In this document: positions 28,198 through 36,118 of the stretch, one piece after another | Numbering within the stretch: the stretch's first letter is position 1 | How the letters are laid out: each line of letters begins with the position of its first letter | From: a bacterium | GTDB lineage: Bacteria; Campylobacterota; Campylobacteria; Campylobacterales; Arcobacteraceae | Reading direction: 5' to 3' | DNA length: 64,000 bases | Assembly (NCBI GenBank): GCA_018816105.1 | Contig: JAHIWE010000047.1 | Span: forward strand, 1 to 64,000 | Notes under the pieces: model-generated | What the model saw: only the letters and a program-made list of their open reading frames with translations | Database searches by the model: none | Told to the model about the DNA's origin: nothing | Made by a program: the position numbers and the translations under genes

Positions 28198-28320
28198 TTA
28201 TTTCCCAAGAAAAAAGTTTATAAGTTTTCGAAAAAAAGAGAGTTTCTTTTTTTCGACTTTTGTTTTTATTTCATTACTTAATGCTTCTAACTTTTTAGGC
28301 TCATAAAGTGATTTACTCAT
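28198..28320 (-). CDS. 40-residue basic peptide overlapping the MotB-like gene
   Basis: A short gene encoding 40 residues, starting MSKSLYEPKKLEALSNEI and ending in an amphipathic, Lys/Phe-rich stretch (KKKLSFFRKLINFFLGK). Its ATG overlaps the stop of the upstream MotB-like gene by eight bases, so it would be translated by coupling. The peptide could be a membrane-associated partner of the channel pair. No family is recognised. The overlap and the clean frame are seen; that it is expressed is an inference. Confidence 0.5.
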   Translation of the reverse strand: MSKSLYEPKKLEALSNEIKTKVEKKKLSFFRKLINFFLGK

Positions 28321-29389
28321 CTTTCCCACCTAAAAAGTTTTGAAGCTCTTTTACTGCTTCTTCATTTTTAATAGCAAATTTAATCTCAATTCTTCTAGAT
28401 GCATCTTTATCTTCAACACCATTTTTATCTAAAATTAAATCAGATGATGATCTTCCACTTGAGTTTACATAAGCACTTAAAAGATTTTTGTCAATAATAT
28501 TTGAGTCATATAAAAACTGCATCACTGCTAATGCTCTTTGTTGAGATAAGGCTAAGTTACTTAAATATGAACCATCACTATTTGTATGACCTTCAATTGT
28601 GATACTCTCAATGAATTTTCTCATCTCTTTATCACCAACTAAAGTGTTTAAATATTTTTTTAGAACTACACTTAACTCTTTTTTCGATTCTTCTTTTAAC
28701 TTATATTCATTTTGGTCAAATAAGATATTTGAAGAGAATTTTATAGCTCCACTTTTTTCATCTATATTTATAGACTTCCCAAGTTTTTCTCTTAGTTTTG
28801 CAATAACATTTAATTTAATACCTGTTAAGTTTTTGATTTTAACTTTTGTAATATCAAACTCTTCAACCATTTTTTGATGAATTTGTGTTTGAACTAAAAG
28901 TTTATCAGCTAATAAGGCTAACTCTTCATCTTTTAAACTAATGATATTTTGTCTATTTAAAATCTCAGCAGATAGCTTTTCATTAGTATCATTTTGTTCT
29001 TTTGTTTTTAAATCAAACTCTAATAATAAAGCTTTTAATTTTTCAATTTCTGCTAAATTTAAACTAATACTTTTTGCTTTTTCATCAAGTGAAACATTTG
29101 CAGAATCAAGTTTTGTTTTTGTTTCTTCATAAATATTTCTAGCTTGAGCTAATTCATAAAATAGTTGAGCTTTTTCATCTTGAATTTTCTTTAAAGCACT
29201 ATTTTTATTTAAAATCTCTTCTTGACTTAAATTTAATGCAAGTTTCTCTTTGTCTAGATTATTTTGAGTATAAAGATATTTTATTACAATAGCTCCAATT
29301 ACTAAAATAAATACAAAAAGAAGTCCTGCCATTAAGTCAGCGTATGAAATCCAAAAATTCTCTTCATTTTTTTGTTCGTTGTTATACAT
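28313..29389 (-). CDS. MotB/ZorB-like protein with OmpA peptidoglycan-binding domain
   Basis: A 358-residue inner-membrane protein. After a short cytoplasmic start comes one membrane helix with the conserved acid of proton/sodium stators (D18 in ISYADLMAGLLFVFILV). Residues about 45-185 form a long coiled coil, and residues about 205-345 an OmpA-like domain with TIEGHTNSDGSYLSNLALSQQRA and DASRRIEIKF. The pattern matches MotB and the ZorB subunit of Zorya. The partner MotA-like gene lies seven bases upstream. No flagellar genes are nearby, so it is unlikely to be the flagellar stator. Confidence 0.82.
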   Translation of the reverse strand: MYNNEQKNEENFWISYADLMAGLLFVFILVIGAIVIKYLYTQNNLDKEKLALNLSQEEILNKNSALKKIQDEKAQLFYELAQARNIYEETKTKLDSANVSLDEKAKSISLNLAEIEKLKALLLEFDLKTKEQNDTNEKLSAEILNRQNIISLKDEELALLADKLLVQTQIHQKMVEEFDITKVKIKNLTGIKLNVIAKLREKLGKSINIDEKSGAIKFSSNILFDQNEYKLKEESKKELSVVLKKYLNTLVGDKEMRKFIESITIEGHTNSDGSYLSNLALSQQRALAVMQFLYDSNIIDKNLLSAYVNSSGRSSSDLILDKNGVEDKDASRRIEIKFAIKNEEAVKELQNFLGGKDE

Positions 29390-29395
29390 TATTTA

Positions 29396-30616
29396 CTACT
29401 TTGATAAATTTTTGAATTCAGTTAAATCTTCTATAATTTTCGTAGTTTGATTATCAATTGATTCTAAAGAGTGATTTAATTTATCTGTAATTTTAACATC
29501 ATAATCATCAAGCTCTTTTTTGAATTTCCACTCAATTTTTTCCATATCACTTTTCATAGTTTCTATGCTTTTTACGATATTTGTATAAATAGCTTTTAGA
29601 TTATCTGAACTTAAATTATGTAAATGTGAATTTAATATTGAAACATTGTTATTTAAAAGTTCAGTATTTAAAGCATATAAATCTTTTTGTTTTTCAAAAC
29701 TTTTAATTGTTGTATTCATATTTAAAGTAACATCTCTTAACATTATGGATAAACTTTCATTATTATCAATATTTTCACTAATTTTTGTAGAAAGCAATAA
29801 CTCCTTTTTTAGAATATCTTCAAGTAATTCAACTCTTTTTTCTATTAAAGTATTTATGTTATCCATCATATTACTAGATGTAAGTTTTTCAAATACCTCA
29901 CTCATTTTTGCATAGTTATCAAGATTACTTTTTATATGAATTGATTCAATATCAACTTTTGTCCAGAAAAATGATTTAGTATTTTCTTTGATGATATAAG
30001 TATCATGTTCGAATCTACTCATTCCGATTTTTTCAAAAAAAGTCCACCAAATTGATAAAAAGATACCAAAAATAGAAACATAAAAGGCAGTTCCCACTCC
30101 ACCTAAAAGTACTGTAATTTCTTTTTCTAAAGCATTTGAAGTTCCAGAAGAAAAATCAGGCATAGAAAACGCAATAGATATAAAAGTTCCTAAAATACCA
30201 AGTGTTGGAAAAATTCCAGAGGCAATTGAAGAGAAGTTTGTATTTCTAATATTACTTGTATAATCTTTTAAGAAATCATTAGCACTTCCATTTGCTTTTG
30301 TAATATCTCCAATTGTTAATAAATTATCATTAATATAATTTTTTAAATAGAAAAATAGTTCTTGATATTGTGTTTTAAATTTGCATGAAACATAATATGC
30401 ATTATGTCTTATGAAAAATAGATAAATTAAATAGATAAATCCTATTAAAACCACACTGTGAATTTCAACTCTTAATGGAAAATATCCTAAATAACATAAT
30501 ATGATTATTCCAAATAACATACTAGGTACTGTCAATAAAGTAAATATTCTTGACATTGGTTTACACGTGGTATAAAATCTTGAATTTAAATCAATAAAAT
30601 CGTCATCTGTTAACAT
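29396..30616 (-). CDS. MotA/TolQ/ExbB-family channel protein with long coiled tail (ZorA-like)
   Basis: A 406-residue membrane protein. Two hydrophobic segments lie near the N-terminus (about 24-44 and 53-70), and two more in the TolQ/ExbB channel domain (IASGIFPTLGILGTFISIAF and LLGGVGTAFYVSIFGIFL). The last about 210 residues form a long helical cytoplasmic tail. This plan resembles ZorA, whose tail is a defining feature, more than TolQ or ExbB, which are shorter. The start at 30616 follows AAGGA with six-base spacing; an ATG at 30622 abuts that site. ZorC, ZorD or ZorE effectors are not adjacent. Confidence 0.78.
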   Translation of the reverse strand: MLTDDDFIDLNSRFYTTCKPMSRIFTLLTVPSMLFGIIILCYLGYFPLRVEIHSVVLIGFIYLIYLFFIRHNAYYVSCKFKTQYQELFFYLKNYINDNLLTIGDITKANGSANDFLKDYTSNIRNTNFSSIASGIFPTLGILGTFISIAFSMPDFSSGTSNALEKEITVLLGGVGTAFYVSIFGIFLSIWWTFFEKIGMSRFEHDTYIIKENTKSFFWTKVDIESIHIKSNLDNYAKMSEVFEKLTSSNMMDNINTLIEKRVELLEDILKKELLLSTKISENIDNNESLSIMLRDVTLNMNTTIKSFEKQKDLYALNTELLNNNVSILNSHLHNLSSDNLKAIYTNIVKSIETMKSDMEKIEWKFKKELDDYDVKITDKLNHSLESIDNQTTKIIEDLTEFKNLSK

Positions 30617-30780
30617 AAACATTCCTTATAATGTTAGGTAATTTTAATTGGAAGTTTAGCATATTTATCATCTTAAGATATAAAATTTTGAATATTATTT
30701 AAAATATAACAAAAGATTTTACCAGCTTAAAGAATTAAAAGATAAAATAACGAAATATTATGGAGAAAATGAAATAAATT

Positions 30781-32070
30781 ATGATAAAAAAACTTTTAAC
30801 TTTGTTGTTGGTATGTAGTAGTTCAGTTGTTTATGCTTGGGCAGATAAGTATACAATTTCAGTTTGTATGACTTTGAGTTTGGAAAATGCACTTATTTGT
30901 AAAAAAAGTATATTTGATAATATGGATGGGAAGGTTTTTATTGTAAAAGATAAAGATGGAAGATATTATACATATCTTAACGTATATGAAAATAAAAATG
31001 AAGCTAAACTTACTATAAATAAAGCATCGACTTATGTTAAAAAACAAAAGCCTTATGTAAAAGCTATAGATGAAAATATAATCTCTCTTTATTCTAAAAA
31101 AGAAACATTTATAGATTTAACAGCAGTTCCAAAAGAAAATAGAGTACAAAAAGTTTATATAGTAAAAAATGAAATCAAAGATAATCAAGAAAAAATTGAT
31201 AATAAAGTAGAAGAGAAAAAAGAAGAAAAATTAGAAGAAGTTAAAGAAACAAAAAAAAATGATAAAAAAGAAGAGTATAAGTTGGTATCTCTAAGTCCAA
31301 AAATTGAAGATTTAAAACTTGTATCTTCTTATCCTTTTTATGAAGGTCAAAAATTAGGCGATGATGATAGCTATCAAAATATAAATAATACAAAAGAAGA
31401 AGAGTTAAAAAAGATTGATGATTTGATACAAGTAAGTATGGAAGAATTTGATAAAGCTGATGATAAAAAACAAGAAGAAATAAAAGTTGAAAATAAAATT
31501 GTCCAAATTGAGGATAAAAAACAAGAAGAGCCAAAAATTCAAAATAAGATAGTTGAAGTCGTAATCAATAAAAGTGAAGAAGAAGCAAATATTTTAAACT
31601 ATGAAGAGTTAATAATCCAAGTTGATGCAAATACAAATCTAATGACAGTTAATGCAAAAATAAATAATGAATTAAAAGAGATAAAACAGTATGTTGTCTC
31701 AACTGCAAAAAAAGATGTAAAAAGACCATTTGGAGAAGGAAAGATTTCTAAAATATCTTTAAACCCTATTTGGTATCCAACCCAAGATACTTTGAAAACT
31801 TTTAGAAAAAGAGGAATAAATCTTCCATCAGTTGTTCCTCCTGGACATAAATACAACTATATGGGAGCTGCAAAAATAAACTTAACACATATTGTTGATG
31901 GTAAAAATACATTTAGAATCCATGGTACATTAAGTGAAAAAACAATAGGGACAAATGAATCAGCAGGTTGTATTAGAATGAGAAATAGTGATGTTCTTCA
32001 ATTGGCATCTTTATTAAATGATTTCTCACAATTAAAAAGTTTAAATGAGGTTAAGGTTATTTTGAAGTAA
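30781..32070 (+). CDS. L,D-transpeptidase (YkuD domain) with N-terminal SPOR-like part
   Basis: A 429-residue exported protein. Signal peptide about 1-19 (VYAWA). Residues about 23-97 resemble a SPOR-type peptidoglycan-binding repeat (ISVCMTL...DKDGRYYTYLNVYENKNEA). A Lys/Glu-rich linker covers about 110-275. The YkuD catalytic domain (about 280-429) contains H381 in IHGTLSE and the nucleophile C397 in SAGCIRMRN, the HG...SxGCIRM signature. It would form 3-3 cross-links, trim tetrapeptides or anchor proteins. Divergent from the ZorA-like gene. Confidence 0.87.
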   Translation: MIKKLLTLLLVCSSSVVYAWADKYTISVCMTLSLENALICKKSIFDNMDGKVFIVKDKDGRYYTYLNVYENKNEAKLTINKASTYVKKQKPYVKAIDENIISLYSKKETFIDLTAVPKENRVQKVYIVKNEIKDNQEKIDNKVEEKKEEKLEEVKETKKNDKKEEYKLVSLSPKIEDLKLVSSYPFYEGQKLGDDDSYQNINNTKEEELKKIDDLIQVSMEEFDKADDKKQEEIKVENKIVQIEDKKQEEPKIQNKIVEVVINKSEEEANILNYEELIIQVDANTNLMTVNAKINNELKEIKQYVVSTAKKDVKRPFGEGKISKISLNPIWYPTQDTLKTFRKRGINLPSVVPPGHKYNYMGAAKINLTHIVDGKNTFRIHGTLSEKTIGTNESAGCIRMRNSDVLQLASLLNDFSQLKSLNEVKVILK

Positions 32071-32094
32071 TTAATAGTGTAGAGGAAAATATAT

Positions 32095-32670
32095 ATGAAT
32101 AATCCAAGAGAAAAATTACTTGAAGTTGCATTTAATGAAATTTATCATTGTGGATATAATGCAACATCAATTGATAAAATTTTAAAACAAGCTTCTATGA
32201 ATAAAGGCTCAATGTATCATTTTTTTAAATCAAAAAAAGAGTTAGGTTTAGCTGTTGTAAATGAGAAAATTAACTCTTATATAGAAGATAAATATGCTAT
32301 TTTATTAAAATATGAAAAAAATATTTGTGATGAAATGCTAAAACTAATAAAAAATAGAAACAATTTTGATTTTAATTATGGCTGTAAATTAAATAATTTG
32401 ATGCAAGAATTATCTCCAATTGATGAAGATTTTAAAATTGCTTTAGAAAAAGTGTATTTAAGATTTGAAAATATTATTGAAGAAGTTTTGATTAAAGCTG
32501 TAAAAAAAGGCGAAATAAAACATAATGATCCTAAATCACTTTCAATGTATATTGTAGCTTCAATAGAAGGTTGTTTAGGAACTGCAAAAAAATCACAAGA
32601 TGGAAAATATTTTCAAACTTGTATAGGGGAATTGGAAAACTACTTAAATAGTTTAAAAATCAATAAGTAA
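32095..32670 (+). CDS. TetR/AcrR-family transcriptional repressor
   Basis: A 191-residue regulator with an N-terminal TetR DNA-binding domain (about 5-50), including YNATSIDKILKQASMNKGSMYHFFKSKKEL. The ligand-binding half has cysteines (C80-type region NFDFNYGCKLNNL and ASIEGCLGTA), the pattern of the NemR/AcuR-like group. Its 3' end overlaps the convergent diguanylate cyclase gene by 11 bases. The two matching 16-bp inverted repeats at 33729-33779, about 1 kb away, are plausible targets. Confidence 0.88.
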   Translation: MNNPREKLLEVAFNEIYHCGYNATSIDKILKQASMNKGSMYHFFKSKKELGLAVVNEKINSYIEDKYAILLKYEKNICDEMLKLIKNRNNFDFNYGCKLNNLMQELSPIDEDFKIALEKVYLRFENIIEEVLIKAVKKGEIKHNDPKSLSMYIVASIEGCLGTAKKSQDGKYFQTCIGELENYLNSLKINK

Positions 32671-33658
32671 TTTTATTTTTTCCATTATTTTTTGATTCGT
32701 ACATTTTCTTATCAGCCAAGGCATAAGTATCTTCCCATGAGTTAGATTTTTTATCAAAAGCGACGATTCCTATACTAAATGTAACTAGAAATTTACTATT
32801 ACAAAAAAAATCATTTGTTTTTTTCATTATTCTTTCAGCACATTTTATTGAAGTATTAATATCTGAATTTAAACAAATGATTCCAAATTCTTCTCCACCA
32901 ATTCTTGATACAAAATCTATATCTTTTCTAGTAGATTCTTTTAGTATTTTTGCAACTTCTTTTAAAACTAAATCACCTTGACTGTGTCCAAAATTGTCAT
33001 TTATTCCTTTAAAATCATCGATATCCAAGGAAATTATTGTGGCTTGTGTTAAATTTCTTTTTACTTGAGTGTCTACTTCTGCACATTTTTTTGTAAAAAA
33101 TCTTCTATTATAAATTTTTGTTAATGAATCTTCAATAGTTAATTCATAGAGTTTATTCATTATCTTTTTATTTTCTTTTTCTAAAATTATTCTTTCATAT
33201 TCTGTTTCAATTCTTCTTGCAAAAATTATAGCAATATCTTCAACTTCTTTTGGAATAGTTCTTTCTTTATTTGAAAAAATAGCTATATGTCCAATGCAAG
33301 AATTCTCTTTATTATGAATAGGAATACCATAAAAACTTTTAAAACTAGAATTTTTAGCTTGTTCAAATGATATATTTACACCTTTTGTAATTTGAATAAT
33401 ATTATCTTCATAAACTAGTTTACAAGGAGTGCCTTCTAGTAAAAAATCACTAGAAGAATTAGGATCTGTAGAATATAGAATTTTAACTTTTGTTGTAGGA
33501 TTGTAATCAATAGCTTCTGTTATTAAAACTATTTGTGCATTAAATAGTATTTTTAATTCATCGCAAACTACTTTCAAAAAGTCTTTTCCAAGGTAAGCTG
33601 AAGTAACTCCCACGATTGATTTTAGTGCATCGTATGGATTAAAGTTAAATTTATGCAT
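32660..33658 (-). CDS. GAF-GGDEF diguanylate cyclase
   Basis: A 332-residue cytoplasmic c-di-GMP synthase. A GAF-like sensor (about 15-165) precedes a coiled linker and the GGDEF domain (about 175-330) with DDFKGINDNFGHSQGD and the active site RIGGEEFG. At the usual inhibitory site the arginine of RxxD is replaced by lysine (KDID), so product inhibition may be weak. The ATG at 33658 follows AAAGGA with seven-base spacing; a frame opening 33 bases further upstream lacks such a site. Divergent from the tautomerase operon. Confidence 0.88.
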   Translation of the reverse strand: MHKFNFNPYDALKSIVGVTSAYLGKDFLKVVCDELKILFNAQIVLITEAIDYNPTTKVKILYSTDPNSSSDFLLEGTPCKLVYEDNIIQITKGVNISFEQAKNSSFKSFYGIPIHNKENSCIGHIAIFSNKERTIPKEVEDIAIIFARRIETEYERIILEKENKKIMNKLYELTIEDSLTKIYNRRFFTKKCAEVDTQVKRNLTQATIISLDIDDFKGINDNFGHSQGDLVLKEVAKILKESTRKDIDFVSRIGGEEFGIICLNSDINTSIKCAERIMKKTNDFFCNSKFLVTFSIGIVAFDKKSNSWEDTYALADKKMYESKNNGKNKITY

Positions 33659-33728
33659 TTTAAATCCTTTAATTCTATTTAGTATATTCAATTAATATGT
33701 AGAATGTGTGTAGATAAATCTAAATTAG

Positions 33729-33744
33729 TTGACTAGTTAGTCAA
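33729..33744. promoter_or_regulatory. Operator 1 of the tautomerase operon
   Basis: TTGACTAGTTAGTCAA is a perfect inverted repeat (7-bp arms, 2-base centre). Its left arm provides the -35 TTGACT of the promoter whose -10 TATAGT lies at 33753-33758 with 18-base spacing. Confidence 0.75.
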
Positions 33745-33763
33745 TATTGTGCTATAGTTTTAC

Positions 33764-33779
33764 TTGACTAAATAGTCAA
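33764..33779. promoter_or_regulatory. Operator 2 of the tautomerase operon
   Basis: TTGACTAAATAGTCAA repeats the arms of operator 1 exactly, with centres 35 bases apart. It covers the predicted transcription start, the usual place for a blocking repressor. Confidence 0.75.
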
Positions 33780-33798
33780 TAAAATAAAGGAGTCAAAA

Positions 33799-34182
33799 AT
33801 GCCTTATATAAATGTAAAACTAAATACTAAAGAGAGTGATGATTTAAGAGAAAAGATTGTTGATATTGTATTGGAAAATACGACAAGTATTTTGAATAAA
33901 AAAAAAGAAGTAACATCGGTATTACTTGAGCTTTTTTCTTCTAAAAGTTGGAGTATAGGAGGGGTTAATAGTCCTACTTTTTATTTGGATATAAAAATCA
34001 CAAAAGGTACAAATACAAAAGAACAAAAAGCTAAGTATATAGAAAAAACTTATGAAGATTTTAAGGAGTTGCTAGGTGAAATAAATCCTGCTAGTTATAT
34101 TGTTATTGATGAAGTTGATGGAGATTCTTGGGGATTTGAAGGTAGGACACAAGAGTACAGATATATAAAAAGCAAATTATAA
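33799..34182 (+). CDS. Tautomerase-family protein
   Basis: A 127-residue member of the 4-oxalocrotonate tautomerase/MIF superfamily. MPYINVKL at the N-terminus gives the catalytic Pro1 after Met removal. It is about twice the 62-residue subunit length, so it resembles the longer MIF-like or cis-CaaD-like forms. Substrate unknown. First gene of a three-gene operon controlled by two TTGACTA-NN-TAGTCAA sites; AAAGGAG ribosome-binding site. The stop overlaps the next start (TAATG). Confidence 0.8.
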   Translation: MPYINVKLNTKESDDLREKIVDIVLENTTSILNKKKEVTSVLLELFSSKSWSIGGVNSPTFYLDIKITKGTNTKEQKAKYIEKTYEDFKELLGEINPASYIVIDEVDGDSWGFEGRTQEYRYIKSKL

Positions 34183-35057
34183 TGAGTGCTTATATACAAA
34201 AATCAATTTTACCATTTTTCTTTATATTTTTATATGGAAGTGGTTTTATCTTCACACAATATGGTTTAGATAATTCTTCACCTATGGTATTTTTAGGTAT
34301 AAGATTTTTTGTAGCATTTTGGATTTTGTTAATTATTGCATATATTTTAAAAGTACCAATTCCAAAGAGTAAAAAAGAGTTTTTTCAAATTGCATTTGCT
34401 GGAAGTTTGACTGTTGGAACCTTTTCCATAGGTGTTTTTTTGTCAATTTCTTATGGAGTTTCAGGAGCACTAAATGCTTTGATTATAGCCTTACAACCAA
34501 TTGTTGTAACATTTTTAGCTCAGAGATTTTTAGATGAAAAGATAAATAAAAGAGTTTACTTAGGTCTAATTATTGGATTTATTGGGGTATCTTTTGTGGT
34601 AGTTTCAAAACTAGATACTTCATTTGATTCTATTGTAGGAATTTTTTGCTCTGTTATTGCTCTATTGGGACTTAGTTTTGGAAGTTTGTATCAAAAGAAA
34701 TACTGTACAGATATGAATTTATACTCAGGTGGTGCAATACAGACTTTAAGTTCAACGATACTTGTTATTCCATTTTTGTTTTTTGAAGAGATTCATATAA
34801 CTTGGAATGGTGAGTTTATCATTGCCTTACTTTATATGGCAGTTGGAGTGAGTATTGGTGCTTTGTCATTATTATATATTATGATAAAAAATGGTGAAGT
34901 TTCGAAGGTATCTTCAATTTTTTATTTAGTGCCAGTTAGTGCAGCTATTGTTTCATATTTTTTATTGGGTGACAAGATAGAATTTAGTGAAATCATAGGA
35001 ATTATTACTATAATAATTGGAATAATATTAATTAATAAAAGAGAAGGAATAAAATGA
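34182..35057 (+). CDS. DMT-superfamily (EamA) transporter
   Basis: A 291-residue membrane protein with ten hydrophobic segments in two EamA repeats. The first repeat ends with LNALIIALQPIVVTFLAQRFLDEKI and the second with VSSIFYLVPVSAAIVSYFLLGDKI, the typical end-of-repeat motif. It is probably an exporter of a small metabolite. Coupled by one-base overlap to the tautomerase gene and by four bases (ATGA) to the dehydrogenase gene. Confidence 0.87.
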   Translation: MSAYIQKSILPFFFIFLYGSGFIFTQYGLDNSSPMVFLGIRFFVAFWILLIIAYILKVPIPKSKKEFFQIAFAGSLTVGTFSIGVFLSISYGVSGALNALIIALQPIVVTFLAQRFLDEKINKRVYLGLIIGFIGVSFVVVSKLDTSFDSIVGIFCSVIALLGLSFGSLYQKKYCTDMNLYSGGAIQTLSSTILVIPFLFFEEIHITWNGEFIIALLYMAVGVSIGALSLLYIMIKNGEVSKVSSIFYLVPVSAAIVSYFLLGDKIEFSEIIGIITIIIGIILINKREGIK

Positions 35058-35983
35058 AAATAGTTATTTTAGATAGAGCAACATTAGGTTCAGATATAGA
35101 TATAAATATTTTTAAAGAGTTTGGAGAATTGGTATCTTATGATAAAACAAGTGAAAATGAAACAAAACAAAGAGTAAAAGATGCAGATATTGTAATTACA
35201 AACAAAGTAGTTTTAAGAAAAGAACAAATTGATGATTCAGCAATAAAACTTATTTGTATAACTGCAACAGGAACTGATAATGTAGATCTAGAGTATGCAA
35301 AAAATAAAAATATTGCAGTAAAAAATGTGGCTGATTATTCTACATCAAGTGTAGTTCAAGTGGCTTTTGCGATGATATTTTATTTTGTTCAAAAACTAAA
35401 TTATTATAAAGATTATGTTAATAATGGTGAATGGGAAAAATCACCTGCATTTACACATATAGATGAAATATTTTTTGAGTTAGATAATAAAAGAGTAGGG
35501 GTTATTGGCTTTGGAAATATTGGAGAAAATTTAGCAAAAAAAGCTCAAGCTTTTGATTGTGAAGTTGTTTATTATTCAACAAGTGGAAGAAACAGTAATT
35601 CAAATTATAAAAGAGTTGAACTAGATGAGTTATTACAAACCTCAGACATTATAAGTATTCATTGTCCACTAAATGATGATACAAGAAATTTATTGACATA
35701 TGAAAATATGAAAAATATAAAAGAGGGTGCGATTTTATTAAATTTAGGTCGTGGTGGAATCATAAATGAAGATGATTTAGCCAAATTAATTGATGAAAAA
35801 GAGATTTATTGTGGTATTGATGTGGTTTCAAAAGAACCAATACAGAGTTCAAATCCACTGTTAAAAGTTAAAAATAAAGATAGATTACTTTTAACTCCGC
35901 ATATTGGATGGGGTTCAAGTGAATCAAGAAATAGACTTATAAAAAAAGTAGCACAAAATATAAAAGATTTTTTGAATAAATGA
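35054..35983 (+). CDS. D-2-hydroxyacid dehydrogenase
   Basis: An NAD(P)-dependent dehydrogenase of 309 residues. The Rossmann motif VGVIGFGNIGENLAKKA (about 147-163), the catalytic Arg in NLGRGGIIN, the Glu in SKEPIQ and the His in LTPHIGWGSSESR are all present. The sequence resembles the glycerate/phosphoglycerate dehydrogenase group. In this operon it may detoxify or recycle a 2-oxo or 2-hydroxy acid handled by the tautomerase. Last gene, followed by a terminator. Confidence 0.88.
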   Translation: MKIVILDRATLGSDIDINIFKEFGELVSYDKTSENETKQRVKDADIVITNKVVLRKEQIDDSAIKLICITATGTDNVDLEYAKNKNIAVKNVADYSTSSVVQVAFAMIFYFVQKLNYYKDYVNNGEWEKSPAFTHIDEIFFELDNKRVGVIGFGNIGENLAKKAQAFDCEVVYYSTSGRNSNSNYKRVELDELLQTSDIISIHCPLNDDTRNLLTYENMKNIKEGAILLNLGRGGIINEDDLAKLIDEKEIYCGIDVVSKEPIQSSNPLLKVKNKDRLLLTPHIGWGSSESRNRLIKKVAQNIKDFLNK

Positions 35984-36014
35984 AAGTGAAATTTTTACTA
36001 TTGTAATATGGCTA

Positions 36015-36101
36015 ATGTTAGTGATATCTTGTCTTAATCTTTTAGAACTAATTGTTGCAGGTATTTGGGCAAAACAAGAAGAGGAAAAAATCAATATTTG
36101 A
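36015..36101 (+). CDS. Possible 28-residue hydrophobic peptide
   Basis: A short frame beginning MLVISCLNLLELIVAGIWAK, with one hydrophobic stretch and a charged end, that runs into the terminator. It has no clear ribosome-binding site, so it may be chance or the remnant of a membrane protein gene. No family is recognised. Confidence 0.15.
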   Translation: MLVISCLNLLELIVAGIWAKQEEEKINI

Positions 36102-36115
36102 TTTTTCCTTTTTTT
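36082..36115 (+). terminator. Terminator of the tautomerase operon
   Basis: GGAAAAAATCAA pairs with TTGATTTTTCC (one unpaired A) and is followed by seven T residues. It lies directly before the convergent ABC gene end. Confidence 0.85.
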
Positions 36116-36118
36116 ATT

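Noticed and set aside
30001..30030. GTTCGAATC string resembling a tRNA T-arm
   Set aside because: It lies inside the ZorA-like coding region and no acceptor or anticodon stem surrounds it. No tRNA was recognised in the window.
28313..30616. Flagellar stator motAB
   Set aside because: The long tail of the MotA-like protein, the long coiled coil of the MotB-like protein and the absence of flagellar neighbours argue against it.
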